From positions 1 through 9,203 of the forward strand of contig CAMNDA010000417.1 in the NCBI GenBank assembly GCA_946534745.1: a stretch of DNA of 9,203 nt, read 5' to 3'. Below, piece after piece: positions 1 to 5,681 of the stretch (positions within the stretch are counted from its first letter, which is position 1; the number at the start of each line of letters is the position of its first letter). The notes beneath the pieces were generated by a model that saw only the letters and a program-made list of their open reading frames with translations, was not told the DNA's origin and made no database searches. Origin of the DNA: an uncultured Verrucomicrobiota bacterium (GTDB lineage Bacteria > Verrucomicrobiota > Kiritimatiellia > RFP12 > UBA3636). The position numbers were made by a program, and so were the translations under genes.

Positions 1-1101
1 CAGCATCCCCTTCTCCACGAGCGCGAGCATGACGCGCTGGGCGTGCACGAGGTTGTGGCTCATCGCCATCGAGCGGAGCATGTTCTCCGGATGGACGAGG
101 AGGCCCGAGAGGATGAAGTCCATGCGCTCGAACATGTAGTCGAGGAGAGTCGTGCCGTCCGGGATGATGACGCGCTCGGCCGACGAGTGCGAGATGTCGC
201 GCTCGTGCCAGAGCGCGACGTTCTCCATCGCCGTCACGGCGTAGCCGCGCAGCACGCGCGCGAGGCCGCAGACGTTCTCGCTCTTCACCGGGTTGCGCTT
301 GTGCGGCATCGTCGAGGAGCCCTTCTGCCCCTTTCCGAACGGCTCCTCCGCCTCCCGCAGCTCCGTGCGCTGGCAGTGGCGCACCTCGAGCGCCATCTTC
401 TCCAGGCACGCGCCGACGATCGCGATCGTGCACATGAGCTCCGCGTGGCGGTCGCGCTGCAGCACCTGCGTGGAGACGCTTGCCGGGACGAGCCCGAGCT
501 TCTCGCAGACGTACTTCTCGACGAACGGGTCGATGTTGCCGTAGTTGCCGACGGCGCCGCTGAGCTTCCCGACGCGCATCGTCTCGGCCGCCTGCTCGAG
601 GCGGCGGAGGCAGCGGCGCATGTCGCTGTGCCACAGGAGGAACTTCATCCCGAAGGTCGTCGGCTCGGCATGGACGCCGTGCGTGCGGCCCATGACGGGC
701 GTGCGCTGGTACCGGCGCGCCTGCGTCTCGAGCGTGCCGAGGAGCTTCTTGCAGTCCGCGATCAGGATCTCCATCGCGTGGCGGATGTTGATCGCGTAGG
801 CGGTGTCGACCACGTCCGTCGACGTAAGCCCGTAGTGGAGCCACTTGGAGTCGTCGCCGAGCGATTTGGCGACCGTGCGCGTGAACGCGACAACGTCGTG
901 GTGCGTGCTCTTCTCGAGCTCCTCGATCTCCTCGACGGTGAAGCGGGCGTTTTTGCGCATCCGCTCCGCGGTGCCCTCGGGCACCTTGCCGAGCCTCTCC
1001 CACGCCTCGGTGGCGGCGAGCTCGACGTCGAGCCAGACGTGGAACTTGTGGTCGAGCGTCCAGATGGACGCCATTTCGGGTCGGGAGTAGCGGGCGATCA
1101 T
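1..1101 (-). CDS. purB: Adenylosuccinate lyase PurB (3' end cut by window edge)
   Basis: Cytosolic lyase of the fumarase/aspartase superfamily. It splits adenylosuccinate to AMP plus fumarate, and SAICAR to AICAR plus fumarate, in purine synthesis. The visible 367 residues start MIARYSRPEMASIW. They include HYGLTSTD (89-96), GRTHGVHAEPTTFG (138-151) with the expected catalytic His141, and the superfamily signature GSSTMPHKRNP (261-271), whose serine loop supplies the catalytic base. Residue numbering matches the short (~430 aa, Bacillus-type) PurB class, so roughly 65 C-terminal residues lie beyond position 1. The ATG at 1101 starts exactly where family members start. No Shine-Dalgarno is visible; the upstream leader is C-rich and mostly tandem repeat. 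The family assignment is certain from the signatures. purA, the preceding pathway step, lies 2.2 kb upstream on the same strand. Confidence 0.97.
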   Translation of the reverse strand, partial: MIARYSRPEMASIWTLDHKFHVWLDVELAATEAWERLGKVPEGTAERMRKNARFTVEEIEELEKSTHHDVVAFTRTVAKSLGDDSKWLHYGLTSTDVVDTAYAINIRHAMEILIADCKKLLGTLETQARRYQRTPVMGRTHGVHAEPTTFGMKFLLWHSDMRRCLRRLEQAAETMRVGKLSGAVGNYGNIDPFVEKYVCEKLGLVPASVSTQVLQRDRHAELMCTIAIVGACLEKMALEVRHCQRTELREAEEPFGKGQKGSSTMPHKRNPVKSENVCGLARVLRGYAVTAMENVALWHERDISHSSAERVIIPDGTTLLDYMFERMDFILSGLLVHPENMLRSMAMSHNLVHAQRVMLALVEKGML

Positions 1102-1119
1102 GGTCGGAAGGGGAGAGAG

Positions 1120-1209
1120 GGTCCGGATGGTCCGGATAGTCGGGATGGTCCGGATCGTCCGGATGGTCGGGATGGTCCGGATGGTCGGGATGGTCCGGAT
1201 GGTCGGGTG
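1120..1209. repeat. 9-bp minisatellite, ten units, in the purB leader
   Basis: Ten head-to-tail 9-bp units run without interruption. Reading the plus strand, they are GGTCCGGAT or GGTCGGGAT with first-base variants (AGTCGGGAT at 1138, CGTCCGGAT at 1156) and a degraded last unit, GGTCGGGTG (1201). From 1165 the two forms alternate regularly. Neighbouring TCCGGA copies are self-complementary and can form 6-bp stems, for example 1122-1136 with loop TGG. The array lies between the predicted purB start site (about 1215) and the purB ATG (1101), so it would be transcribed as most of a ~114-nt leader. I infer replication slippage as its origin; any role is unknown. Confidence 0.93.
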
Positions 1210-1221
1210 GAACGGATCGGG

Positions 1222-1250
1222 ATTCTAGCATACGCCTCCCGCGCGCGCAA
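1222..1250 (-). promoter_or_regulatory. Predicted purB promoter
   Basis: On the minus strand, TTGCGC (1250-1245) is followed by a 17-bp spacer and TAGAAT (1227-1222). TGC stands just upstream of the -10, so it is an extended -10 promoter. The expected start site is near 1215, leaving a leader of about 114 nt made largely of the minisatellite. This is a sigma-70-like consensus match by eye, not an experimental site. Confidence 0.65.
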
Positions 1251-1264
1251 ACGAAAGGCCGCGC

Positions 1265-1294
1265 TTGCCAAACGGGGGAACGGCGGGATAGAAT
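1265..1294 (+). promoter_or_regulatory. Predicted promoter of the phosphoesterase-acyltransferase unit, leaderless geometry
   Basis: TTGCCA (1265-1270) and TAGAAT (1289-1294) each differ from the sigma-70 consensus at one base and are separated by 18 bp. Only seven bases (1295-1301) lie between the -10 box and the ATG at 1302. Transcription would therefore begin at or next to the start codon, giving a leaderless mRNA, which fits the absence of a Shine-Dalgarno. It is back-to-back with the purB promoter; the two -35 boxes are 14 bp apart. Confidence 0.65.
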
Positions 1295-1301
1295 CGGCGG
1301 C

Positions 1302-2102
1302 ATGGATACGGATGAAGAAATCGGGGCCGTGCGGTTCGGCCTGGTGGCGGATCCCCACGTGGCGGATCTGCCCGACGCGATCGGGCGGCGCTACCGCCTC
1401 GCGGCCGGGCGCCTCGCGGACGCCGCGAGGGCGCTGCGCGCGGAAGGCGCGGAGCTGCTCGTCGAGCTCGGCGACCTCAAGGACGCCGGCCCGGACGAGG
1501 CCTCCACGCTGGCGAACCTCGCCGCCGCCGCGGGCGCGCTGCGCGCGTTCGGCGGGCCGGTCCTCCCCGTCCTGGGCAACCATGACGTGGACCGCATCAC
1601 GAAGGCTCAGTTCCTGCGCGGGTTCGCGGACGGCCTCGGCCTTCCGGAGCCGCCCGCGCCGTTCGGCGCGCTCGACGTGCGCGGCGTCCGGTTCGTCCGG
1701 CTCGACGGCGACTTCTTCCCCGACGGGCGCGAGCTCGAGGCCGGGGACCGCAACCACCGCCTCTGCACCGTCCCGCCGGACCAGGTCGCGTGGCTGCGCG
1801 GGGCGCTCGCCGCCGCGCCCGGGCCGTGCGTCGTCTTCTGCCACTCGCCGCTCACGGGCGACTGGGACAGCGTCGTCACGAACGGCGCCGAGGTCCGCGC
1901 CGCGATGGAGGAGGCCGGAAGCGTCGTCGCCGTCTTCCAGGCGCACACGCACGGCGACGCGTTCAAGCGGATCAACGGGATCCCGTACTGCACGGTGCCC
2001 TCGATCTGCCACGACGACGGCCCCTACGCGCTCGCGGAGGCCGCGCCCGACGGGCGCGTCCGCGTCCGGGGCTTCCACGGCGCGACCTCGCGCGAATGGT
2101 AG
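1302..2102 (+). CDS. Calcineurin-like metallophosphoesterase
   Basis: 266-residue phosphoesterase of the calcineurin-like (Metallophos) fold, which uses a two-metal centre to hydrolyse phosphomonoesters or diesters; the substrate is unknown. All metal-ligand blocks are present in order: D17-P-H19 in GLVADPH, G57-D58 in ELGDLKD, GNHD at 92-95, H181 in VFCHSPL, and H215-T-H217 in QAHTHGD. No signal peptide or membrane segment is seen, so it is probably cytoplasmic. The start at 1302 precedes the first beta-strand by ten residues, as expected, and sits 7 nt after a good -10 box without a Shine-Dalgarno. The acyltransferase follows 20 nt after the stop, so the two are probably co-transcribed. The family is firm; a specific activity (phosphatase, nuclease or cyclic-nucleotide phosphodiesterase) cannot be chosen from sequence. 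Confidence 0.93.
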   Translation: MDTDEEIGAVRFGLVADPHVADLPDAIGRRYRLAAGRLADAARALRAEGAELLVELGDLKDAGPDEASTLANLAAAAGALRAFGGPVLPVLGNHDVDRITKAQFLRGFADGLGLPEPPAPFGALDVRGVRFVRLDGDFFPDGRELEAGDRNHRLCTVPPDQVAWLRGALAAAPGPCVVFCHSPLTGDWDSVVTNGAEVRAAMEEAGSVVAVFQAHTHGDAFKRINGIPYCTVPSICHDDGPYALAEAAPDGRVRVRGFHGATSREW

Positions 2103-2122
2103 AGCCGCCACCCCGCCACGCC

Positions 2123-3226
2123 ATGCCCGGAAAGCCACGCCAGTCCAGCTTCGAGCTCCTGCGCCTGCTCTCGATGCTCGCGATCGTCGCGGGCCACCTC
2201 TTCACGGAGGGGCACCTCATCGCGCACGCGACGCCGGGGACGCTCCTGCCGTGCCTGCTCCTGGGAAGCGGCGCCCGCGTCGCGACGAACCTCTTCGTCC
2301 TGCTCGGCTGCTGGTTCCTCGTCGGCTCGACGCTCCCCGGCGCGCCGGACTTCGCGCCGGGCCGGCGCTGGTGGCGCCTGCACTTCACGGTGCTCTGCTG
2401 GGCCGCCCCGCTCACGGTCGCCGCGCTCGCGACGGGCGCGCACCCGGGACTCAAGGACGCGCTGCGCGGCTTCCTGCCGTTCGTCGGGCGGCCGCTGTGG
2501 TTCGCCTCGGCGTGGATGTCGCTGCTGCTCCTGGTCCCGTTCCTGCGCCACGCGCTCGCGCTCCCGGCGCGCCGGCTCGGCGCGCTCGTCGCCGTGGGCG
2601 GCCTCCTCCTCGTCTTCAACTCCACGCTCGCGGACTTCCGCGAGGGCTACCTCACGGACACGTTCTGGTTCGTCTGGGCCTACCTCTTCCTCGGCTGGTT
2701 CCGCCTGTGCGCGCCGGCGCGGCTGCGGCGCGTCCCGGCCGCGGCCGCGCTCGCCGCGGGCCTCGCGCTCTACGCGGCGCTCGTCCTGCCCGAGTGGTGG
2801 GCCCGCGCGCACATCGCCTCGCACCCCGCCGCGCCCGCGGTGCACGCGCTCGCGCAGCGGTTCCTCGACGACCTCAAGAGCGCGCCGAACTTCCTCTGCG
2901 CCTTCGCGCTCTTCCTGTTCTTCGCGCGGATCGACCTCGGATCCGTCCGGTGGATCAACGCCGCCGCGCGCCCGGCCTTCGCGGTCTACGTGGCGCACCA
3001 GACGCCGGCCTTCTGGCCGGTGCTGTGGCCGCGCATCGTGCGCACGCCGGAATGGTGGGGCCAGGCCTGGACGCCGCTCGCCGCGATCGGCGCGACGGTC
3101 GCGGTCTACGCCGCCGTCGCGCTCGTCGAGACGGCGCGCCTGTGCCTCCTCGAGCCGCGCTGGACGCGGACGCGCGCCTTCGCGGCGCTCGCCCGCGCGG
3201 TCGACCGCCTCTGCGGCGTCGGGTAG
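2123..3226 (+). CDS. Acyltransferase-3 family integral membrane protein
   Basis: 367-residue polytopic membrane protein, about 40% hydrophobic segments, of the acyltransferase-3 family. These enzymes transfer acetyl or other acyl groups to surface sugars such as O-antigen, capsule or exopolysaccharide. Family marks: QSSFELLRLLSMLAIVAGH near the N-terminus with the conserved His25; the amphipathic/membrane block PLWFASAWMSLLLLVPFL (124-141); NFLCAFALFLFFAR (256-269); and AFAVYVAHQTP (285-295) near the C-terminus. I chose the ATG at 2123 because relatives begin a few residues before the xRQSxFELLR block. An in-frame ATG at 2096 overlaps the upstream stop (ATGGTAG) and would add nine residues; it could allow translational coupling, so the start is not certain. 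No glycan gene is nearby to name the substrate. Confidence 0.88.
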   Translation: MPGKPRQSSFELLRLLSMLAIVAGHLFTEGHLIAHATPGTLLPCLLLGSGARVATNLFVLLGCWFLVGSTLPGAPDFAPGRRWWRLHFTVLCWAAPLTVAALATGAHPGLKDALRGFLPFVGRPLWFASAWMSLLLLVPFLRHALALPARRLGALVAVGGLLLVFNSTLADFREGYLTDTFWFVWAYLFLGWFRLCAPARLRRVPAAAALAAGLALYAALVLPEWWARAHIASHPAAPAVHALAQRFLDDLKSAPNFLCAFALFLFFARIDLGSVRWINAAARPAFAVYVAHQTPAFWPVLWPRIVRTPEWWGQAWTPLAAIGATVAVYAAVALVETARLCLLEPRWTRTRAFAALARAVDRLCGVG

Positions 3227-3233
3227 GGCGAGG

Positions 3234-3255
3234 CGTCCCCGCCGAGCCGGGGACG
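3234..3255. terminator. Hairpin between convergent genes
   Basis: CGTCCCCG (3234-3241) pairs perfectly with CGGGGACG (3248-3255) around a 6-nt loop, CCGAGC. It sits 8 nt after the acyltransferase stop and 16 nt beyond the purA stop, so it can serve both strands. Neither side has a U-tract, so it is either a Rho-assisted terminator or a 3'-end protecting stem rather than a classical intrinsic terminator. Confidence 0.6.
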
Positions 3256-3271
3256 GGCGCCGCGCCGGCCG

Positions 3272-4558
3272 CTATTTCGCGCGCCTGCCGCGGAGGATGA
3301 CGTCCTCGCGGCCGGGGCCGGTCGAGAAGAACGTCACGGGCACCCCCAGGTTCCTCTCGATCCAGAGGACGTAGTCGCGCGCGGCCGCCGGAAGGGCGTC
3401 CCAGTCGCGGGCGCCGCGGATGTCGCACTTCCAGCCGGGAAGCTTCTCGACGATGGGCTTGGCGTCCCACAGCCACGGCGTGGGCGGGAAGGAGTCGACG
3501 CGCTTCCCGTCGATCTCGTAGGCGACGCAGACCGGCACCTCGTCGAGGTAGCCGAGCGCGTCGACGAGCGTGAGCGCGACCTCGGTCGCGCCCTGCATCT
3601 CGCAGCCGTAGCGCGTGGCCGGCAGATCGAACCAGCCGACGCGGCGCGGGCGCCCGGTCGTGGCGCCGTATTCGCCGCGGTCGCCGCCGCGGCGGCGCAG
3701 CTCCTCGGCCTCGTCTCCGAAGATCTCCGAGACGAACGGCCCCGCGCCGACGGCGCTGGAGTAGGCCTTCACGACGGTGATCACGTCCGTGATCGCATAG
3801 GGCGGGATGCCCGCGCCGATCGACGCGTAGCCGGCGAGCGGCGAGGAGCTCGTGACCATCGGGTAGATGCCGTGGTCGGGGTCCTTGAGCGTTCCGAGCT
3901 GGCCCTCGAGGAGGATGCGCTTGCCGGCGCGGATGGCGTCGTGCAGGAGCTTGTTGGTGTCGGTCGCGTACGGGCGCACGATCTCCGCCAGCTCCGCGAG
4001 CTCCGCCTTCACCGCGGCCGGGTCGAGCGCGGGCTTTCCGTAGACGCCGGTGAGGAGCGGGTTCTTGCGGTCGCAGAAGAGCTTGATGCGCTCGTCCATT
4101 TTGTCGAGGTGGAAGAGCTCGCAGACCTGGAAGCCGATCTTGGAGTACTTGTCCGCGTAGAACGGCGCGATGCCGCTGCGCGTGGAGCCGAAGGACGCCT
4201 TGCCGAGGCGGATCTCCTCGAGTGCGTCGAGCTCCTTGTGGACGTCCAGGAGCACCTGCGCGCGGTAGGAGACGGCGAGGCGCGGCTCGATGCCGGCGGC
4301 CTTCAGGTCCGCGACCTCCTTGGCGAACGCGCGGACGTTGAGCGCGACGCCGGGGCCGATCACGTTGAGGACCGCGGGGTTGAAGCAGCCGGACGGCAGC
4401 AGGTGCAGCGCGAAGCGGCCCTTGTCGTTGATGATCGTGTGGCCCGCGTTGGCGCCGCCCTGGAAGCGGACGACGATGTCCGATTCGCGGGCCAGCAGGT
4501 CCGTCATCTTGCCCTTGCCCTCGTCGCCCCAGTTGGCGCCTACGATCGCGGTAGCCAT
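3272..4558 (-). CDS. purA: Adenylosuccinate synthetase PurA
   Basis: Cytosolic GTP-dependent ligase that joins aspartate to IMP to give adenylosuccinate, the first committed step to AMP. It is full length at 428 residues (family about 425-430). Motifs in order: WGDEGKGK (10-17) with catalytic Asp12; NAGHT (37-41) with catalytic His40; GSTRSGIAPFYADK (124-137); LEGQLGTLKDPDHG (217-230); VTSSS (235-239); the aspartate/IMP loop TTGRPRRVGWFD (300-311); and the guanine-binding STGPGRE (412-418). The EGQLG and TRSGIAP wording differs from the EGAQG and RGIGPAY of Escherichia or Bacillus PurA, pointing to a different sub-branch of the family. The ATG at 4558 is preceded 11 nt upstream by GAGGAG (4575-4570) and by its own promoter. 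Its product feeds PurB, encoded on the same strand. Confidence 0.98.
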   Translation of the reverse strand: MATAIVGANWGDEGKGKMTDLLARESDIVVRFQGGANAGHTIINDKGRFALHLLPSGCFNPAVLNVIGPGVALNVRAFAKEVADLKAAGIEPRLAVSYRAQVLLDVHKELDALEEIRLGKASFGSTRSGIAPFYADKYSKIGFQVCELFHLDKMDERIKLFCDRKNPLLTGVYGKPALDPAAVKAELAELAEIVRPYATDTNKLLHDAIRAGKRILLEGQLGTLKDPDHGIYPMVTSSSPLAGYASIGAGIPPYAITDVITVVKAYSSAVGAGPFVSEIFGDEAEELRRRGGDRGEYGATTGRPRRVGWFDLPATRYGCEMQGATEVALTLVDALGYLDEVPVCVAYEIDGKRVDSFPPTPWLWDAKPIVEKLPGWKCDIRGARDWDALPAAARDYVLWIERNLGVPVTFFSTGPGREDVILRGRRAK

Positions 4559-4569
4559 GTCGAAAGAGT

Positions 4570-4575
4570 CTCCTC
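4570..4575 (-). promoter_or_regulatory. Ribosome binding site of purA
   Basis: GAGGAG on the minus strand, 11 nt before the purA ATG, supports the start at 4558. The barrel-protein gene has its purine-rich AAAGGA at the same 11-nt distance. The other genes in the window show no comparable site. Confidence 0.5.
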
Positions 4576-4602
4576 GTCCCGCGTCGCGCGGAACGGGCCG
4601 GG

Positions 4603-4631
4603 ATTATGCCACAACGTCCCCCCGCGTTCAA
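4603..4631 (-). promoter_or_regulatory. Predicted purA promoter
   Basis: On the minus strand, TTGAAC (4631-4626), a 17-bp spacer and CATAAT (4608-4603) form a near-consensus sigma-70 promoter with TG one base before the -10. The start site should be near 4596, giving a ~38-nt leader that holds the GAGGAG site. The -35 box overlaps the small CCCGCG/CGCGGG stem (4621-4638) and begins only 14 bp after the upstream gene's terminator arm. Confidence 0.7.
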
Positions 4632-4636
4632 GCGCG

Positions 4637-4676
4637 GGAAAAGAAGGAGGGGCGGCGGGAAGTCCGCCGCCCCTCC
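4637..4676 (-). terminator. Intrinsic terminator of the barrel-protein gene
   Basis: GGAGGGGCGGCGG (4646-4658) and CCGCCGCCCCTCC (4664-4676) form a perfect 13-bp stem with a 5-nt loop. In the minus direction the stem is followed directly by TTCTTTTCCC (4645-4636), a T-rich tail. This is a classical Rho-independent terminator, starting about 30 nt after the stop codon at 4707, and it insulates purA from upstream transcription. Confidence 0.87.
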
Positions 4677-4706
4677 GGGGGATTCGGGTTTCGGTCCGCG
4701 CGGGGC

Positions 4707-5510
4707 TTAGAAGCCGTAGGCGGCGCCGAAGGAGGCGATCCACTCGACGTCGTAGGCCTCGTCCGTGAGGACGTCGTCGTCGATCTGCGCCACGTAGGTG
4801 CAGCCGACGTAGGCCTTGCCGACCGTGAGCTTGGCGGTGATGTCCGCGCAGGCGAGGCCGGAGTCGAGGTCCGAGCCCTTGACGTCGTCGTAGTTCACGT
4901 ACCAGATGTCGGCGGAGACGCCGATGCCGATGTCGCCGACCGCGGTGCCCTCGGCGATCGTCTCGGAGTGGCCGATCTCGAAGCCCGCCTCGAGCATGCC
5001 GTCCTTGTCGCCGCCGACGCGGTACTTGGCCTTGAAGGACGGATTGAGCCAGCAGTCGTAGCCCATCGCGAAGACGAGCAGGTTGTCGGCGTTCCAGTCG
5101 TAGCCCGGGTAGTCGTACTCGAGGTAGCTGATCGACCAGGAGAAGGCCTCGTCGGGCGTCCAGAGCGCACCAAGATCGAGGCAGACCTCGAGGTCGATCT
5201 CCTCGAAGCTGCGCTTGTGCTTGTTGTTCTTGAACTTGTACTCGTTGCCGTTCTCGTCCGTGGCGTAGTCGTCGTAGCCTTCGAGGTCCATGCAGCCCCA
5301 GACGTCGAACGAGATCGGGATCTCGGTCTCGCCGGCCTTCATGCCGCCGACCCAGAGGTTGGGCTGGGCGACCCAGCCGTCGAGGCAGGTGGCGCCGGTG
5401 GCGACGTAGGCGGTCTTGAAGTCGATGCTGACTTCGGCGTCGGCGGCGAAGGCCGGGACGGCGCAGATCCCCGCGAGCGCGAGGGAGGAGGCAAGGAGGG
5501 TGGACTTCAT
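4707..5510 (-). CDS. Secreted, predicted outer-membrane beta-barrel protein
   Basis: 267 residues. MKSTLLASSLALAGICAVPAFA is a standard Sec signal peptide, with cleavage after AFA at 22 or one residue later. The mature part is acidic, rich in Tyr, Trp and Gly, with alternating polar/hydrophobic stretches (VSADIWYVNY, YVGCTYVAQI), and ends in ...GAAYGF; a C-terminal Phe is the usual barrel-assembly signal. The first strand, DFKTAYVATGATCLDGWVAQP (split across 30-50), resembles the opening of TorF/Gcw_chp-type putative porins, but the usual RG is replaced by TG, so I offer that family only as a possibility. A charged loop (80-107) precedes the second third. Six cysteines (42, 73, 110, 153, 221, 237) are unusual for a barrel. 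I prefer the start at 5510 over the ATG at 5519 because it gives an MKS-type signal peptide. It is a single gene with its own terminator. The product and substrate are unknown. Confidence 0.85.
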   Translation of the reverse strand: MKSTLLASSLALAGICAVPAFAADAEVSIDFKTAYVATGATCLDGWVAQPNLWVGGMKAGETEIPISFDVWGCMDLEGYDDYATDENGNEYKFKNNKHKRSFEEIDLEVCLDLGALWTPDEAFSWSISYLEYDYPGYDWNADNLLVFAMGYDCWLNPSFKAKYRVGGDKDGMLEAGFEIGHSETIAEGTAVGDIGIGVSADIWYVNYDDVKGSDLDSGLACADITAKLTVGKAYVGCTYVAQIDDDVLTDEAYDVEWIASFGAAYGF

Positions 5511-5521
5511 GTGAAGCATGT

Positions 5522-5527
5522 TCCTTT
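5522..5527 (-). promoter_or_regulatory. Ribosome binding site of the barrel-protein gene
   Basis: AAAGGA on the minus strand, 11 nt before the ATG at 5510 but only 2 nt before the alternative ATG at 5519, which favours 5510. The preceding leader (5528-5550) is an unstructured A/C-rich stretch on the mRNA, as often seen before well-translated genes. Confidence 0.5.
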
Positions 5528-5598
5528 GTGGTTGGGTTTCGTTGGTTGGTTCCGCCGTCCGGCGGGGGCGCCCGCGCGGTTTGCGCGCGAACAGGGGC

Positions 5599-5629
5599 AT
5601 ATTATGGGCAAAACGCCCCGAAAAGGAAA
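5599..5629 (-). promoter_or_regulatory. Candidate promoter of the barrel-protein gene
   Basis: On the minus strand CATAAT (5606-5601), overlapped by TAATAT (5604-5599), is the only AT-rich -10-like box in the region. At 17 bp upstream is TTTCCT (5629-5624), a weak -35, and above that lies an A/T-rich stretch (5630-5640) that could act as an UP element. The leader would be about 85 nt and holds two short GC stems (5552-5565 and around 5574-5590). Confidence 0.5.
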
Positions 5630-5663
5630 GAGAAAAATTCGTCTTTTCCGCGCGGGGGCGTTC

Positions 5664-5672
5664 TGGTAGGAT
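5664..5672 (+). promoter_or_regulatory. Candidate extended -10 of the DUF1846 gene
   Basis: TGGTAGGAT provides a TG-type extended -10 ending 9 nt before the ATG at 5682. The -35 at the matching distance (TTTTCC, 5644-5649) is poor. If used, the mRNA would be leaderless or have a leader of 2-3 nt. A competing upstream -10 is TATTAT at 5600-5605, with no good -35. Confidence 0.4.
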
Positions 5673-5681
5673 GGCGGGCCC

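Noticed and set aside
1120..1209. Collagen-like GPDGRDGPDG peptide encoded by the minisatellite
   Set aside because: It exists only in an antisense shadow frame with no start, promoter or conserved flanks. The same 9-nt period gives a tripeptide repeat in any open frame.
1120..1209. CRISPR array
   Set aside because: Units are 9 bp and contiguous with no spacers, and no cas gene is present.
43..3300. Very long plus-strand open frame antisense to purB and across the phosphoesterase and acyltransferase genes
   Set aside because: It is an Arg/Ala-rich shadow caused by high GC with few stop codons. The overlapped genes carry complete family motifs in other frames.
4621..4638. CCCGCG/CGCGGG stem as a purA riboswitch or attenuator
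   Set aside because: It is only 6 bp, overlaps the predicted -35 box and so lies upstream of the transcript.
5511..5519. Upstream ATG (5519) as start of the barrel protein
   Set aside because: It would put AAAGGA only 2 nt before the start and prepend MLH to a good MKS-type signal peptide.
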